Shown in pieces: positions 38,402 to 46,729 of a stretch of 64,000 bases of DNA. Each line of letters starts with the position of its first letter. Positions within the stretch are counted from its first letter, which is position 1. The stretch covers positions 34,855 through 98,854 of the forward strand of contig JAGQUT010000009.1 in the NCBI GenBank assembly GCA_020438355.1. The letters run 5' to 3'. The position numbers and the translations under genes were made by a program. This DNA comes from Solirubrobacterales bacterium. Its GTDB lineage: Bacteria > Actinomycetota > Thermoleophilia > Solirubrobacterales > 70-9. The notes beneath the pieces were generated by a model. It did not search any database. It saw only the letters and a program-made list of their open reading frames with translations, and was not told the origin of the DNA.

Positions 38402-38415
38402 GAAGCTCGCCGACT

Positions 38416-38421
38416 TATTAT
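38416..38421 (+). promoter_or_regulatory. -10 box of a leaderless glmU-prs transcript
   Basis: TATTAT, a near-perfect -10 hexamer, overlaps a possible ATG at 38420 and lies 7 bases before the in-frame GTG at 38429, where transcription and translation probably both begin. Confidence 0.5.
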
Positions 38422-38428
38422 GCCTTCT

Positions 38429-39832
38429 GTGACCGGGCCCCCCGTAACAGCGCTGATCATGGCGGCCGGTCAGGGCACCCGCATGCGGTCTGCCCTGCCC
38501 AAGGTTCTTCACCCCGTCTGTGGTCGCCCCATGATCGCCTGGCCGGTCCTTGCCGCCAGGGAAGCAGGCGCCGACCGCGTTGCGGTGATCGTCTCTCCCG
38601 AAAGGGACCTCTCAGGCGCCCTCCCTGACGGAGTCGAAACGGTCGAGCAGCATGAGTCCAACGGAACCGGCGGCGCGGTTCGCTCTGCGCTCGAGATCGT
38701 CGAGCAGTCGCAACGGGTGCTAGTTCTCTCCGGTGACGTACCCCTGATCTCATCCGAAGTGATCACCGGCCTTCTTGCCTCCCAGGAAGAAAGTGGTGCC
38801 TCCGCCACCGTCATGACCGCGATCCTCGACGACCCGGGTTCCTACGGCAGGGTGGTCCGTGGTGGCGACGGAACGATTCGCAAGATCGTCGAAGCGAAAG
38901 CGGAGGGTGATGCCACCCGCGAGGAACTTGCCATCCGGGAGATCAACTCGGGCACCTACGTTTTCGACGGGCCGTCCCTTGCCACCGCCCTTGGTGAGCT
39001 TTCGGCCGACAACGCCCAGGGCGAGTACTACCTGACAGATGTCATCGCGGTGATGCGTTCCCGCGGCGAACTCGTGACCGCTCACGTTTCCCAGGATCCC
39101 GCGATCAACCTCGGCGTCAACAACCGGGCCGACCTGGCCGTGGTCGAGACCGAGGCCCGCCGGCGCATCCTGGAAAAACACATGCTCGGGGGCGTCACGA
39201 TCGTCGATCCCGCCACAACCTGGATCGATGCCGGCGTGACGATCGGACAGGACACGAGAATCGAGCCCGGAACTTCTCTCCGGGGGGCAACCGAGGTTGG
39301 CGAGGAGGCCCGGATCGGGCCTCACACCACGATTACCGACTCGGGTATCGGTGATCGCTGCGAAGTGATCCAGTCCTTCCTCAACCTTTGCGAACTCGAA
39401 GCTGGCTGCTCGGTCGGACCTTTCGCCTATCTGCGTCCCGGCGCGAAACTTGAGGAGGACGCCAAGGCGGGCACCTTCGTCGAAGTCAAGAACTCGACGA
39501 TCGGCCCGGGCTCGAAGGTCCCTCATCTTTCCTATGTAGGTGATGCCGACATCGGAAGCGGCTCGAACCTGGGTGCTGGCACGATCACCGCCAACTACGA
39601 CGGCCGCGAGAAGCACCGGACCAGAATCGGTTCGAACGTGCGCATCGGCGTCGACACCATGCTCGTGGCACCGGTGGAAGTTGGCGATGGTGCGTACACT
39701 GGCGCCGGCGCGGTGATCCGCGACAACATTCCGCCCGGCGCGCTGTCGGTCAGCGAGAACGACCAGAGAAACGTTGATGATTACGCCGAGCGGCTCGCTG
39801 CCCGTGAGGCAGAAGGGGAAAGCAGTCAGTGA
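38429..39832 (+). CDS. glmU: Bifunctional N-acetylglucosamine-1-phosphate uridyltransferase / glucosamine-1-phosphate acetyltransferase
   Basis: 467 residues from GTG 38429 (470 from ATG 38420). The pyrophosphorylase domain has ALIMAAGQGTRMRSALPKVLHP, LSGDVPLI and EINSGTYVFD; the C-terminal left-handed beta-helix from about residue 250 has hexapeptide repeats (TIGQDTRIEPGTSLRGATEV) and the acetyltransferase site NLGAGTITANYDG. It makes UDP-GlcNAc for peptidoglycan. The GTG is preferred because a TATTAT box at 38416-38421 would place the transcript start at about 38429; ATG 38420 lies inside that box and neither has a Shine-Dalgarno sequence. The stop overlaps prs by 4 bases, the usual actinobacterial glmU-prs pair. 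Confidence 0.95.
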   Translation: MTGPPVTALIMAAGQGTRMRSALPKVLHPVCGRPMIAWPVLAAREAGADRVAVIVSPERDLSGALPDGVETVEQHESNGTGGAVRSALEIVEQSQRVLVLSGDVPLISSEVITGLLASQEESGASATVMTAILDDPGSYGRVVRGGDGTIRKIVEAKAEGDATREELAIREINSGTYVFDGPSLATALGELSADNAQGEYYLTDVIAVMRSRGELVTAHVSQDPAINLGVNNRADLAVVETEARRRILEKHMLGGVTIVDPATTWIDAGVTIGQDTRIEPGTSLRGATEVGEEARIGPHTTITDSGIGDRCEVIQSFLNLCELEAGCSVGPFAYLRPGAKLEEDAKAGTFVEVKNSTIGPGSKVPHLSYVGDADIGSGSNLGAGTITANYDGREKHRTRIGSNVRIGVDTMLVAPVEVGDGAYTGAGAVIRDNIPPGALSVSENDQRNVDDYAERLAAREAEGESSQ

Positions 39833-40854
39833 CCATTACCGAGGCTTCAGCCCAGACGACCATCCCGCACGACTACTCGAAGCGGGCGATGGTCTTCGGC
39901 GGTCGCTCTTCCCAGGACCTTGCCGCCAAGATCGCCGGCAAGCTCTCGCTTTCCGTTGGTGACGTCACTCTCAAGACTTTTTCCGACGGGGAAATCTACG
40001 GTCGTTACGAGGAATCGATTCGCGGCGCCGATGTGTTTCTGGTCCAGTCGACCTGCGCGAACGTCGAAACGGACATGACCCCGAACGACGCCCTGATGGA
40101 ACTGATGATCATGGCCGACGCCGCCCAGGGTGCTTCGGCGCACAGGATCATCGCCGTCATGCCGTGGTTCGGCTACGCCCGTCAGGACAAGAAGTCGGCA
40201 CCCCGCGAGCCGATCACTTCGCGTGTGGTCGCCCGTTCGCTCGAGGCGGTCGGCATCGACCGGGTTCTGACCATGGACCTTCATGCCGGCCAGATCCAGG
40301 GCTTCTTCACCATCCCGGTTGATCACATGACGGCTCAGCCGATGCTGACCCAGTGGTTCGCCGACCAGTACGAACCCGAGGAGCTGGTGATCGTGTCCCC
40401 GGATGCCGGCCGTGCCAAGGCAGCCCGGAATTTCGCCCGAAAGGTGGGAACCGAATGGGCGATCATGGAGAAGGAACGTCCCAAGCAACAGGTGGCCGAG
40501 ATCGGTTACGTGGTCGGTGACGTCAAGGACAAGGTCGCGATCATCTCCGACGACATGATCGACACCGCCGGCACTCTCTGTGCGGCCGCCCGAACGGTCC
40601 TCGACGAGGGCGCCAAGTCGGTCATCGCCTGCGCCACACACGGTGTCTTCTCCGGCCCCGCCTTCGAGAGGCTTCCGTACGAAAAGTCAGGACTCGAAAA
40701 GATCGTTGTCACCGACACGATTCCGCTCCGTCCCGGCGCCCCGGACAACATTCACGTACTCAGCACGGCCGGAACCCTCGCCGACTCGATCCGCCGCATC
40801 TTCACCGACGACTCGGTCTCCGAAATCTTCGCCGGCGAAAACCAGCTTTTCTAG
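39829..40854 (+). CDS. prs: Ribose-phosphate pyrophosphokinase
   Basis: 341 residues, GTG start in a GTGA overlap with glmU. Motifs: MVFGGRSSQDLAAKIAGKL, FSDGEIYGRYEESIRG, RQDKKSAPREPITSR, the divalent cation signature TMDLHAGQIQGFF and the PRPP loop IISDDMIDTAGTL. It forms PRPP from ribose 5-phosphate and ATP for nucleotide, histidine and tryptophan synthesis. Slightly longer than usual (about 315-325) because of an N-terminal extension of about 20 residues. Confidence 0.96.
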   Translation: MTITEASAQTTIPHDYSKRAMVFGGRSSQDLAAKIAGKLSLSVGDVTLKTFSDGEIYGRYEESIRGADVFLVQSTCANVETDMTPNDALMELMIMADAAQGASAHRIIAVMPWFGYARQDKKSAPREPITSRVVARSLEAVGIDRVLTMDLHAGQIQGFFTIPVDHMTAQPMLTQWFADQYEPEELVIVSPDAGRAKAARNFARKVGTEWAIMEKERPKQQVAEIGYVVGDVKDKVAIISDDMIDTAGTLCAAARTVLDEGAKSVIACATHGVFSGPAFERLPYEKSGLEKIVVTDTIPLRPGAPDNIHVLSTAGTLADSIRRIFTDDSVSEIFAGENQLF

Positions 40855-40870
40855 GGCTTAACTGCAAGTC

Positions 40871-40890
40871 GGGCGGGGTCCGACCCGCCC
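40871..40890 (+). terminator. Terminator hairpin after prs
   Basis: GGGCGGG (40871-40877) pairs perfectly with CCCGCCC (40884-40890), 6-base loop, 16 bases after the prs stop. Confidence 0.5.
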
Positions 40891-40919
40891 TCCCAATCGA
40901 ACCCGCCCTGCCCATTCGC

Positions 40920-40962
40920 GAGGTTGAAGTTAGGGGCACATAGCGCTCTTAACTTCAACCTC
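40920..40962. terminator. 13-bp perfect inverted repeat between convergent prs and tetR
   Basis: GAGGTTGAAGTTA (40920-40932) and TAACTTCAACCTC (40950-40962) with a 17-base spacer. It is 30 bases past the tetR stop on the minus strand, so it may terminate tetR; its low G+C for this genome is notable. Confidence 0.5.
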
Positions 40963-40991
40963 GTGGGATTTGCCGGCTCTGAGCTGGGGAT

Positions 40992-41549
40992 TCAGGCGCG
41001 GATGCCTCGGAGGACCAGGTCGGTGAAGCGGTGAGCCCGGTCTGCTCCGATTGAGCTGAACTCGCGGAGGGCGAAGAAGAGGAGGCGAAGGTCTTCCGGT
41101 GAGGCTGCCTCGGTGATCTGGCCGGCGTCGCGGGCTCGCTCGAACATTCGGGCGAGCGAGTCGGTCGCCTGCTGCCGGGCGTCGCGGACCTCGTCGCTGA
41201 CGATCGCCGCCTGATCCCAGGCCGACTGGGAAAGCGCGTCGCGCAGGCAATCGTCGACTGTCTCGTGAACCGCCCGCTTCAGGGCCGCCCACGGATCGGG
41301 ATCGCTGGCGGTCCGGTCGAACCGCTGGCTGAGGATCTTCGAACGCTCGATGACCAGTGCTCCGATCAGCTCATCCTTGGTGCCGACCTGCCGGTAGATG
41401 CTGCCGACCCCGATTCCCAGCGCTTCCGCGAGGGCGGGCATCGGCGCGTCGAGCCCTTCGCGGGCAAAGAGGCGATCTGCCGCTTCCAGTGCCCGGGTCC
41501 GCTTCTCGTCTTGGGAGAGTGAGGCCCACTCTTGCGCCGGAACGGTCAT
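40992..41549 (-). CDS. TetR/AcrR family transcriptional regulator
   Basis: 185 residues. N-terminal [23 protein letters not shown] and [27 protein letters not shown], the standard TetR recognition pattern. The C-terminal ligand domain (about 75-185) has a [20 protein letters not shown] segment and [15 protein letters not shown]. It diverges from ilvD; a palindrome overlapping its start and lying before ilvD is the likely operator, so it probably represses itself. The ligand is unknown. A TAAGAT box lies 6 bases before the ATG (41556-41561), again without a Shine-Dalgarno sequence. Confidence 0.9.
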   Translation of the reverse strand: MTVPAQEWASLSQDEKRTRALEAADRLFAREGLDAPMPALAEALGIGVGSIYRQVGTKDELIGALVIERSKILSQRFDRTASDPDPWAALKRAVHETVDDCLRDALSQSAWDQAAIVSDEVRDARQQATDSLARMFERARDAGQITEAASPEDLRLLFFALREFSSIGADRAHRFTDLVLRGIRA

Positions 41550-41589
41550 TCCGCTATCTTAGGGCAATCGGGCGGAATGACCATTCCGC
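41546..41589. promoter_or_regulatory. Triple half-site TetR-type operator between tetR and ilvD
   Basis: GCGGAATG-AC-CATTCCGC (41572-41589) is a perfect 8+2+8 palindrome. A third half-site TCATTCCGC (41546-41554) overlaps the tetR start codon and is the exact reverse complement of GCGGAATGA at 41572-41580. The tetR -10 box (41556-41561) is enclosed between them. This is the arrangement of an autorepressed TetR gene. Confidence 0.65.
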
Positions 41590-41660
41590 AACGGAAAACC
41601 AGTGCCGGGTGTCGGCAACAGGCAGGATTTTCGAGCAGAACCAAGGAACGAGGAGAAGCA

Positions 41661-43556
41661 ATGCCACCGCTCAGATCGAAAACCGTCACCCATGGCCGCA
41701 ACATGGCTGGTGCCCGCGCCCTGCTGCGCGCCTCGGGCGTCGCCCGGGAGGACTTCGGCAAGCCGATCGTCGCGGTCGCCAACTCCTACACCCAGTTCGT
41801 GCCCGGCCACACCCACCTCAAGCCGGTCGGGGAGGTCGTCTCGGCGGCGATCAAGGAGGCCGGGGGGGTGCCGCTCGAGTTCAACACGATCGCGGTCGAC
41901 GACGGCATCGCGATGGGTCACGGCGGCATGCTCTACTCGCTGCCGTCCCGCGACCTGATCGCCGACAGCGTCGAGTACATGGTCAACGCCCACTGCGCGG
42001 ATGCCATGGTCTGCATTTCCAACTGCGACAAGATCACCCCGGGGATGCTCAACGCCGCGCTGCGGCTCAACATCCCGACCGTTTTCGTCTCCGGTGGGCC
42101 GATGGAGGGAGGCGAGGCGACCCTGGTTGACGGCACCGTCCGCAAGCGGGTCAACCTGATCTCGGCGATCGCCGACGCCGTTGCCGACGAAGTCTCCGAC
42201 GAAGACATCGCGATCATCGAAGAGAACGCCTGCCCGACCTGCGGTTCCTGCTCGGGCATGTTCACCGCCAACTCGATGAACTGCCTGACCGAGGCCCTTG
42301 GTCTTTCGCTGCCGGGCAACGGCTCGACCCTGGCCACCCACACCGCCCGCAAGGACCTCTACCAAGCGGCCGGCCGGACCGCGGTCGAGATCGCCGGCAA
42401 GTACTACGACGAGGACGACGAATCGGTCCTGCCGCGACAGGTCGCGACTCGCGACGCCTTCGAGAACGCGATGACCCTGGATATCGCGATGGGCGGCTCG
42501 ACCAACACCGTGCTTCACCTGCTGGCCGCGGCCCGCGAGGCGGGGGTCGATTTCGAGATGTCCGACATCGACGAGCTTTCGAAGCGGGTGCCGTGCATCT
42601 GCAAGGTTGCACCGAACGGACACTTCCTGATGGAGGACGTCCACCGGGCGGGAGGAATCCCCGCGATCCTCGGCGAACTGCGCCGCGGCGGGCTTCTCAA
42701 CGAGGGGATCTCCACGGTCCACTCGCCCGACATCGACACCTGGCTTGGTAGCTGGGACATCCGCGGGCCCAAACCCTCGGAGGTCGCCGTCGAACTGTTC
42801 CACGCCGCCCCCGGCTGCGTGCGCTCGGCCCGGGCCTTCTCGCAGTCGGAACGCTGGGAATCGCTTGACACTGATGCCGCCGAGGGCTGCATCCACGATG
42901 TCGAACACGCCTACTCGAAGGATGGCGGACTGGCGATCCTCTACGGCAACATCGCCGAGCGCGGATGTGTGGTCAAGACGGCCGGGGTTGACGACTCGAT
43001 TCTCAAGTTCACCGGACCGGCCTTCGTGGTCGAATCGCAGGACGACGCGGTCGACGCGATCCTCAGCGGCCGGGTCAAATCGGGTGACGTCGTGGTGATC
43101 CGCTACGAAGGTCCCCGCGGCGGTCCCGGCATGCAGGAGATGCTCTACCCGACCTCCTACCTGAAGGGCCTCGGGCTCGGCAAGGAGTGCGCCCTGCTCA
43201 CTGACGGACGCTTCTCCGGTGGCACCTCCGGGCTCTCGATCGGCCACGTTTCCCCGGAAGCGGCGGCCGGCGGGGCGATCGCCCTGGTCGAGACCGGGGA
43301 CGAGATCGCGATCGACATCCCCAACCGCACGATCTCGCTCGAAGTCGGGGATGAGGTGCTGGCGGTCCGTCGGGAAGCGATCGAGGCCTCCGGGGGCTAC
43401 CAGCCGGTCGACCGGGACCGGGTTGTCTCACCGGCCCTGAGGGCGTACGCGATGATGGCCACCTCGGCCGACACCGGAGCGGTCCGCGACGTGGACGGCG
43501 CCGAGCGCCTGATGAACGCCGCGCGACTGCTCGATTCGGAGCAGATCGGAACCTGA
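41661..43556 (+). CDS. ilvD: Dihydroxy-acid dehydratase
   Basis: 631 residues from ATG 41661, fixed by AGGAGAAG upstream. Family motifs: [29 protein letters not shown], cluster cysteines in [14 protein letters not shown] and [14 protein letters not shown], plus the C-terminal [20 protein letters not shown]. It dehydrates dihydroxy-isovalerate and dihydroxy-methylvalerate in branched-chain amino acid synthesis and carries an Fe-S cluster. No other ilv or leu gene is nearby. Position divergent to tetR with a shared palindrome suggests TetR control, which is unusual for ilvD; that is inference. Confidence 0.96.
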   Translation: MPPLRSKTVTHGRNMAGARALLRASGVAREDFGKPIVAVANSYTQFVPGHTHLKPVGEVVSAAIKEAGGVPLEFNTIAVDDGIAMGHGGMLYSLPSRDLIADSVEYMVNAHCADAMVCISNCDKITPGMLNAALRLNIPTVFVSGGPMEGGEATLVDGTVRKRVNLISAIADAVADEVSDEDIAIIEENACPTCGSCSGMFTANSMNCLTEALGLSLPGNGSTLATHTARKDLYQAAGRTAVEIAGKYYDEDDESVLPRQVATRDAFENAMTLDIAMGGSTNTVLHLLAAAREAGVDFEMSDIDELSKRVPCICKVAPNGHFLMEDVHRAGGIPAILGELRRGGLLNEGISTVHSPDIDTWLGSWDIRGPKPSEVAVELFHAAPGCVRSARAFSQSERWESLDTDAAEGCIHDVEHAYSKDGGLAILYGNIAERGCVVKTAGVDDSILKFTGPAFVVESQDDAVDAILSGRVKSGDVVVIRYEGPRGGPGMQEMLYPTSYLKGLGLGKECALLTDGRFSGGTSGLSIGHVSPEAAAGGAIALVETGDEIAIDIPNRTISLEVGDEVLAVRREAIEASGGYQPVDRDRVVSPALRAYAMMATSADTGAVRDVDGAERLMNAARLLDSEQIGT

Positions 43557-43591
43557 CCGAGCGGGGTGCGGGGGTATCGTAGGGTGGGGCC

Positions 43592-44338
43592 ATGCTGCGG
43601 ATAGGTCACAAGGGAGCCGACGCCCTGGTTCCCGGCAACACCATCGCCTCATTCGAGAAGGCGGTCGAGATCGGGGTGGACCTGATCGAGGTCGACGTAC
43701 TGTGGACCGAGGACGGACATCCGTCGATTGAGCCGGCGAAGCGCAGTGACCTCGTGGTCGCCCATGACTGGGCCGCGGCGGCCGCGTGCGAGGAGCGAGG
43801 TGAAAAGTTGACCCTGGACGCGACGCTCGACGCCTTCACCCGGCCTCCACTCGATCGGATGGTCATCAATCTCGATATCAAGCTGCCGGGCCGGGACGAT
43901 GAGGTGTTCGGGGCGGTCAGGAAGTACGGCTTGCTCGAACGGACTTCGATCTCGACCATGGAAGTCTCGACCGTGAAGCGGCTGGGAACCCTGAAGGAGG
44001 AGCAAGGCATCGAGACGGGGCTCAGTCTCGGCTGGACCGTCCCGAAGGTGACCAGGGACTGGCTCGGCATGCCGAAGATGATCCGGCCCGCCCTGGCGAT
44101 GGGCCTGGCTTCAGTCAGGGTGCGGATGCCTGGCCAGGTCCGGCGCGGCCTGTCGGAATTCGAAGTCGATTCGGTCTGGGCGTTCTTCGGCGTGGTCACC
44201 CCGCGGCTGGTTGAAACGATTCACGACGCCGACAAGAAACTCAACGTCTGGACCGTCGATGACCCGGCCAGGATCGAGGCACTGCGTGAACTCGGGGTTG
44301 ACGGAATCTGCTCTAACGACCCCAGGATCCTCCAGTAG
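43592..44338 (+). CDS. Glycerophosphodiester phosphodiesterase family protein, variant active site
   Basis: 248 residues, no signal peptide, so cytosolic. TIM-barrel GDPD outline: N-terminal IGHKGADALVPGNTIASF, LIEVDV (E33, D35), VVAHDW, INLDIKLPG, and the C-terminal WTVDDPARIEALRELGVDGICSND. Two usually fixed positions differ: the HRG motif is HKG (Lys for Arg) and PENT is PGNT (Gly for the metal-ligand Glu). Such variants recur in related actinobacteria from general knowledge, so it may be a distinct subgroup rather than a dead enzyme. It lies 35 bases after ilvD. Confidence 0.85.
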   Translation: MLRIGHKGADALVPGNTIASFEKAVEIGVDLIEVDVLWTEDGHPSIEPAKRSDLVVAHDWAAAAACEERGEKLTLDATLDAFTRPPLDRMVINLDIKLPGRDDEVFGAVRKYGLLERTSISTMEVSTVKRLGTLKEEQGIETGLSLGWTVPKVTRDWLGMPKMIRPALAMGLASVRVRMPGQVRRGLSEFEVDSVWAFFGVVTPRLVETIHDADKKLNVWTVDDPARIEALRELGVDGICSNDPRILQ

Positions 44339-44349
44339 GAGGACTCGCC

Positions 44350-44610
44350 CTATTTCTTGAAGTAGGCGGCGTTCAGTTCGATGAAGCGCTGCCACTCCGG
44401 CGGGACCATGTCCTCCGGGGTGATCGCATCGACCGGGCAGGCCTCGACACAGGCGTCGCAGTCGATGCACTCGTCGGGATCGATGAAGAGCTGGTCGACG
44501 TTCTCGTAGTCGGGTTCGTCCGGGGTGGGGTGAATGCAGTCGACCGGACAAACCTCGACGCAGGAGTTGTCCTTGACGGCGATGCAGGGTTCATTGATTA
44601 CGTAGGCCAT
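44350..44610 (-). CDS. fdxA: 7Fe ferredoxin (FdxA type)
   Basis: 86 residues. Cysteines are C9, C17, C21, C25 (CIAVKDNSCVEVCPVDC), then CIDCDACVEACPVDAI for a second cluster; the Asp-containing first spacing is that of [3Fe-4S][4Fe-4S] FdxA. In mycobacteria FdxA belongs to the hypoxia/NO regulon. AGGA before the ATG at 44610 serves as the ribosome site. Its -10 box (TATTGT on the minus strand, 44644-44649) lies inside the palindrome at 44639-44662, so it may share control with the divergent membrane protein operon. Confidence 0.95.
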   Translation of the reverse strand: MAYVINEPCIAVKDNSCVEVCPVDCIHPTPDEPDYENVDQLFIDPDECIDCDACVEACPVDAITPEDMVPPEWQRFIELNAAYFKK

Positions 44611-44638
44611 GCTTTTTCCTGAAGGAGGGGTGCGAGAA

Positions 44639-44662
44639 TTTACACAATATCACCTGTGTAAA
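44639..44662. promoter_or_regulatory. Palindromic operator over divergent promoters of fdxA and the membrane protein operon
   Basis: TTTACACA-8 nt-TGTGTAAA, with flanking A/T extending the match. The right arm continues into TAAAAT (44659-44664), a -10 box 7 bases before ATG 44672; the left arm on the minus strand contains TATTGT, a -10 box for fdxA. The same TTACACA/TGTGTAA arms recur before the cupin gene at 46673. Confidence 0.6.
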
Positions 44663-44671
44663 ATGGTGGCC

Positions 44672-45898
44672 ATGAACGAACAGTCGATGCGACCGACCGA
44701 CCTCGCTCTCGCATTCCTGGTCGCTGCCGTCGTCGTCGCGGCAAGCGCCGGGGCGACCGCCGTGGCCGGGCATGCCGCCGGCTGGAGCGGAGCGGGATGG
44801 GCGGCGCTCCATCTCGTCCTCCTCGGCGGGGTGTCGCTGCTGGTGATCGGGATCAGCCAGTTCTTCGTCACCGCCTTTCTCGCCACGACACCGCCGTCCC
44901 GGCGGCTGGTCTTCTCCCAGATCTCCTGTTGGGTAGCCGGTTCAGTCGCGGTCGTGACCGGCGTCTCACTCGAGATCGATCCCCTGACCGTGGCCGGAGT
45001 GGCCTTGCTTCTCGCCGCTCTCCTGCTCTACGCCAGGTCGCTGGCGACACTTCATTCCCGCTCGCTGCAGAGCGCCCCTTGGGCTAGCCGCTGGTACGTG
45101 GCCTGTGGAATCTGGCTTCTCGGCGGGATCGCGCTCGGCCTGATGCTGGCGTTGCAGATGACCTGGAGTCACGGTTCGCTGCTCGGTGCCCACCTGGCCT
45201 TCAATCTCTGTGGCTGGCTGGGCGGAGCGATCGTCGGCACCCTTCACACCTTCGCTCCGTCCTTGACCCAGACGATGCTTCGGTTTCCGCGCCTGCAGCC
45301 GGTCACCTTCGGATTCTGGTCCGGAGGCATCGGGTCCATGGCGCTCGGCTACGCCTTCGGCAGCGGTGACCTGGTCATCGTCGGCTGGTCATTGCTGACC
45401 CTCGGGGCTGGCCTGCTGGCCGTCAACCTCCTGGCTTCGGCGCTCGCTGCCGAGCAGCCGCTTTCGCTTCCGGCCCGGCTGGTCGTCTGGTCCCAGGTCT
45501 TCCTGCCGCTCGGCCTCGGGTTCGGTCTCGTCTCCTCGTTCGATCATCCGCTGGCACCGCTGTTCGGCGGCGACCGCACCGTGCTCGCGGTGCTGCTGCT
45601 GGTCGGGTGGGTCGGTCTGACCGTGATCGGTTCCATGCTTCACCTGCTTTCCGTGGTCGTCCGGGTGCGGGACCTGACCCGTCCGGTCGCCGCTCCGAAC
45701 CGGTTTCGCGATGCTTTTCTCGCGGCGGTTGCCCTGGCGGCGGTCGCCCTGCTTGCGTTGGCAGAGGTCGCCGAAGCAGGACGACTCGCCGAACTCGCGA
45801 GGGGGGCCATGCTGCTGGTCGCCGTCACCTTGACCAGCCTGGTCGTACGCTCGGTCGTGCTTGCGCTTCGCATGGGTCCGAAAAAGAGGCCCGGTTGA
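44672..45898 (+). CDS. Polytopic membrane protein, heme-copper-oxidase-I/NnrS-like
   Basis: 408 residues, about 12 hydrophobic helices. Histidines lie in helix contexts: WAALHLVLLGGVSLLVIG, LLGAHLAFNLCGWLGG and VGTLHTFAPSL. The 'AHL...GW.G..I.G....P' pattern recalls subunit I-like and NnrS-like haem-copper proteins linked with NO stress, but identity is not secure. The start ATG 44672 is preferred over ATG 44663, which lies inside the -10 box of the likely leaderless promoter. The regulator gene begins 3 bases after its stop, so both form one operon. Confidence 0.7.
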   Translation: MNEQSMRPTDLALAFLVAAVVVAASAGATAVAGHAAGWSGAGWAALHLVLLGGVSLLVIGISQFFVTAFLATTPPSRRLVFSQISCWVAGSVAVVTGVSLEIDPLTVAGVALLLAALLLYARSLATLHSRSLQSAPWASRWYVACGIWLLGGIALGLMLALQMTWSHGSLLGAHLAFNLCGWLGGAIVGTLHTFAPSLTQTMLRFPRLQPVTFGFWSGGIGSMALGYAFGSGDLVIVGWSLLTLGAGLLAVNLLASALAAEQPLSLPARLVVWSQVFLPLGLGFGLVSSFDHPLAPLFGGDRTVLAVLLLVGWVGLTVIGSMLHLLSVVVRVRDLTRPVAAPNRFRDAFLAAVALAAVALLALAEVAEAGRLAELARGAMLLVAVTLTSLVVRSVVLALRMGPKKRPG

Positions 45899-45900
45899 TC

Positions 45901-46638
45901 ATGGCCCGTGAACGCGCAGAGGTTCCGGCCGAGAAGCCGTCCTCACCCCGGTGCGAGACTGGCAGCGTGGAATCCGACACCGACCACCTGGCGCTCGCCC
46001 AGCCAACCCGGGCCCGGCTCTTCGCGCTGCTCCGTGATTCGGCCGAGCCTCTCTCCACGGCAGAGCTGGCCAGGCAGGCCGGAATGCACCCGAACGGAGT
46101 TCGCATCCATCTCGAACGCCTGCGCAGGGCTGGCATGCTCGAGCGAGGCCGCAGCAGCCACGGACGGGGCAGGCCGCGTGATCAGTGGTCCGTGACAACT
46201 GCTGGAATCGCCGCCGAATCGGCCCTGGCCGGCGGCGCCGATCCCGGGGTCGCCGCAGTGGCTGCCTGGCTGGCTCGCGCCTACCCCTCCGGTGAAACCA
46301 ACCGGCGCCGGATCGAGTCGGTCGGCCGGGAGGCCGGCCTCTCGATGCCGGTCACGGCGGGGAGCGATCCGAAGGAGACCTTTCTCGGAGCTCTCAACCG
46401 GCTCGGCTTCGACGCCGTCGCCGAGGATGTCGCGGGCGGGTTCACCTGCACGCTCGGACGCTGCCCCTACCGCGAAGCGGCACGCGAAAACCGGGAGGCG
46501 GTCTGTGCGCTCCATCTCGGCATCACCCGGGGCCTGCTGGAGTCGCTCGACGCCGGACTCCAGTTGCGGGAATTCGTGGCCAAGGATCCGGACCGGGCCG
46601 GCTGCCTGATCGGGGTTGGCGTCGACGAACCGGACTAG
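45901..46638 (+). CDS. Winged-helix regulator with C-terminal cysteine cluster (SufR/ArsR-like, putative Fe-S sensor)
   Basis: 245 residues. An N-terminal winged HTH, about 30-100 (QPTRARLFALLRDSAEPLS, ELARQAGMHPNGVRIHLERL, then RAGMLERGRSSHGRGRPRDQ wing), is followed by a helical region and the cysteine block FTCTLGRCPYREAARENREAVC ending ...DRAGCLIG. The C-x13-C then late Cys spacing matches SufR-like Fe-S repressors of the ArsR/DeoR-like set. A redox or NO signal via a cluster is therefore likely but inferred. It is cotranscribed with the membrane protein, probably autoregulated through the 44639 palindrome, and is followed by the cupin gene with a related site. Confidence 0.82.
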   Translation: MARERAEVPAEKPSSPRCETGSVESDTDHLALAQPTRARLFALLRDSAEPLSTAELARQAGMHPNGVRIHLERLRRAGMLERGRSSHGRGRPRDQWSVTTAGIAAESALAGGADPGVAAVAAWLARAYPSGETNRRRIESVGREAGLSMPVTAGSDPKETFLGALNRLGFDAVAEDVAGGFTCTLGRCPYREAARENREAVCALHLGITRGLLESLDAGLQLREFVAKDPDRAGCLIGVGVDEPD

Positions 46639-46672
46639 TCGCTCCGGCCGCTACCGAGGCTAGTCCTATTTA

Positions 46673-46694
46673 TTACACAACTAGTGTGTAAAAT
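46673..46694 (+). promoter_or_regulatory. Palindromic operator and -10 box of the cupin gene
   Basis: TTACACA-5 nt-TGTGTAA (46673-46691), continuing as TAAAAT (46689-46694). The 11 bases TGTGTAAAATG are identical to those at 44655-44665. The spacer is 5 here and 8 there. Confidence 0.6.
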
Positions 46695-46729
46695 GACCGG
46701 GAACCTGATCCCGTACGAAGGAAACCCGC

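Noticed and set aside
41559..43247. 562-codon minus-strand frame antisense to ilvD
   Set aside because: Shadow frame typical of codon bias; ilvD is full length and conserved.
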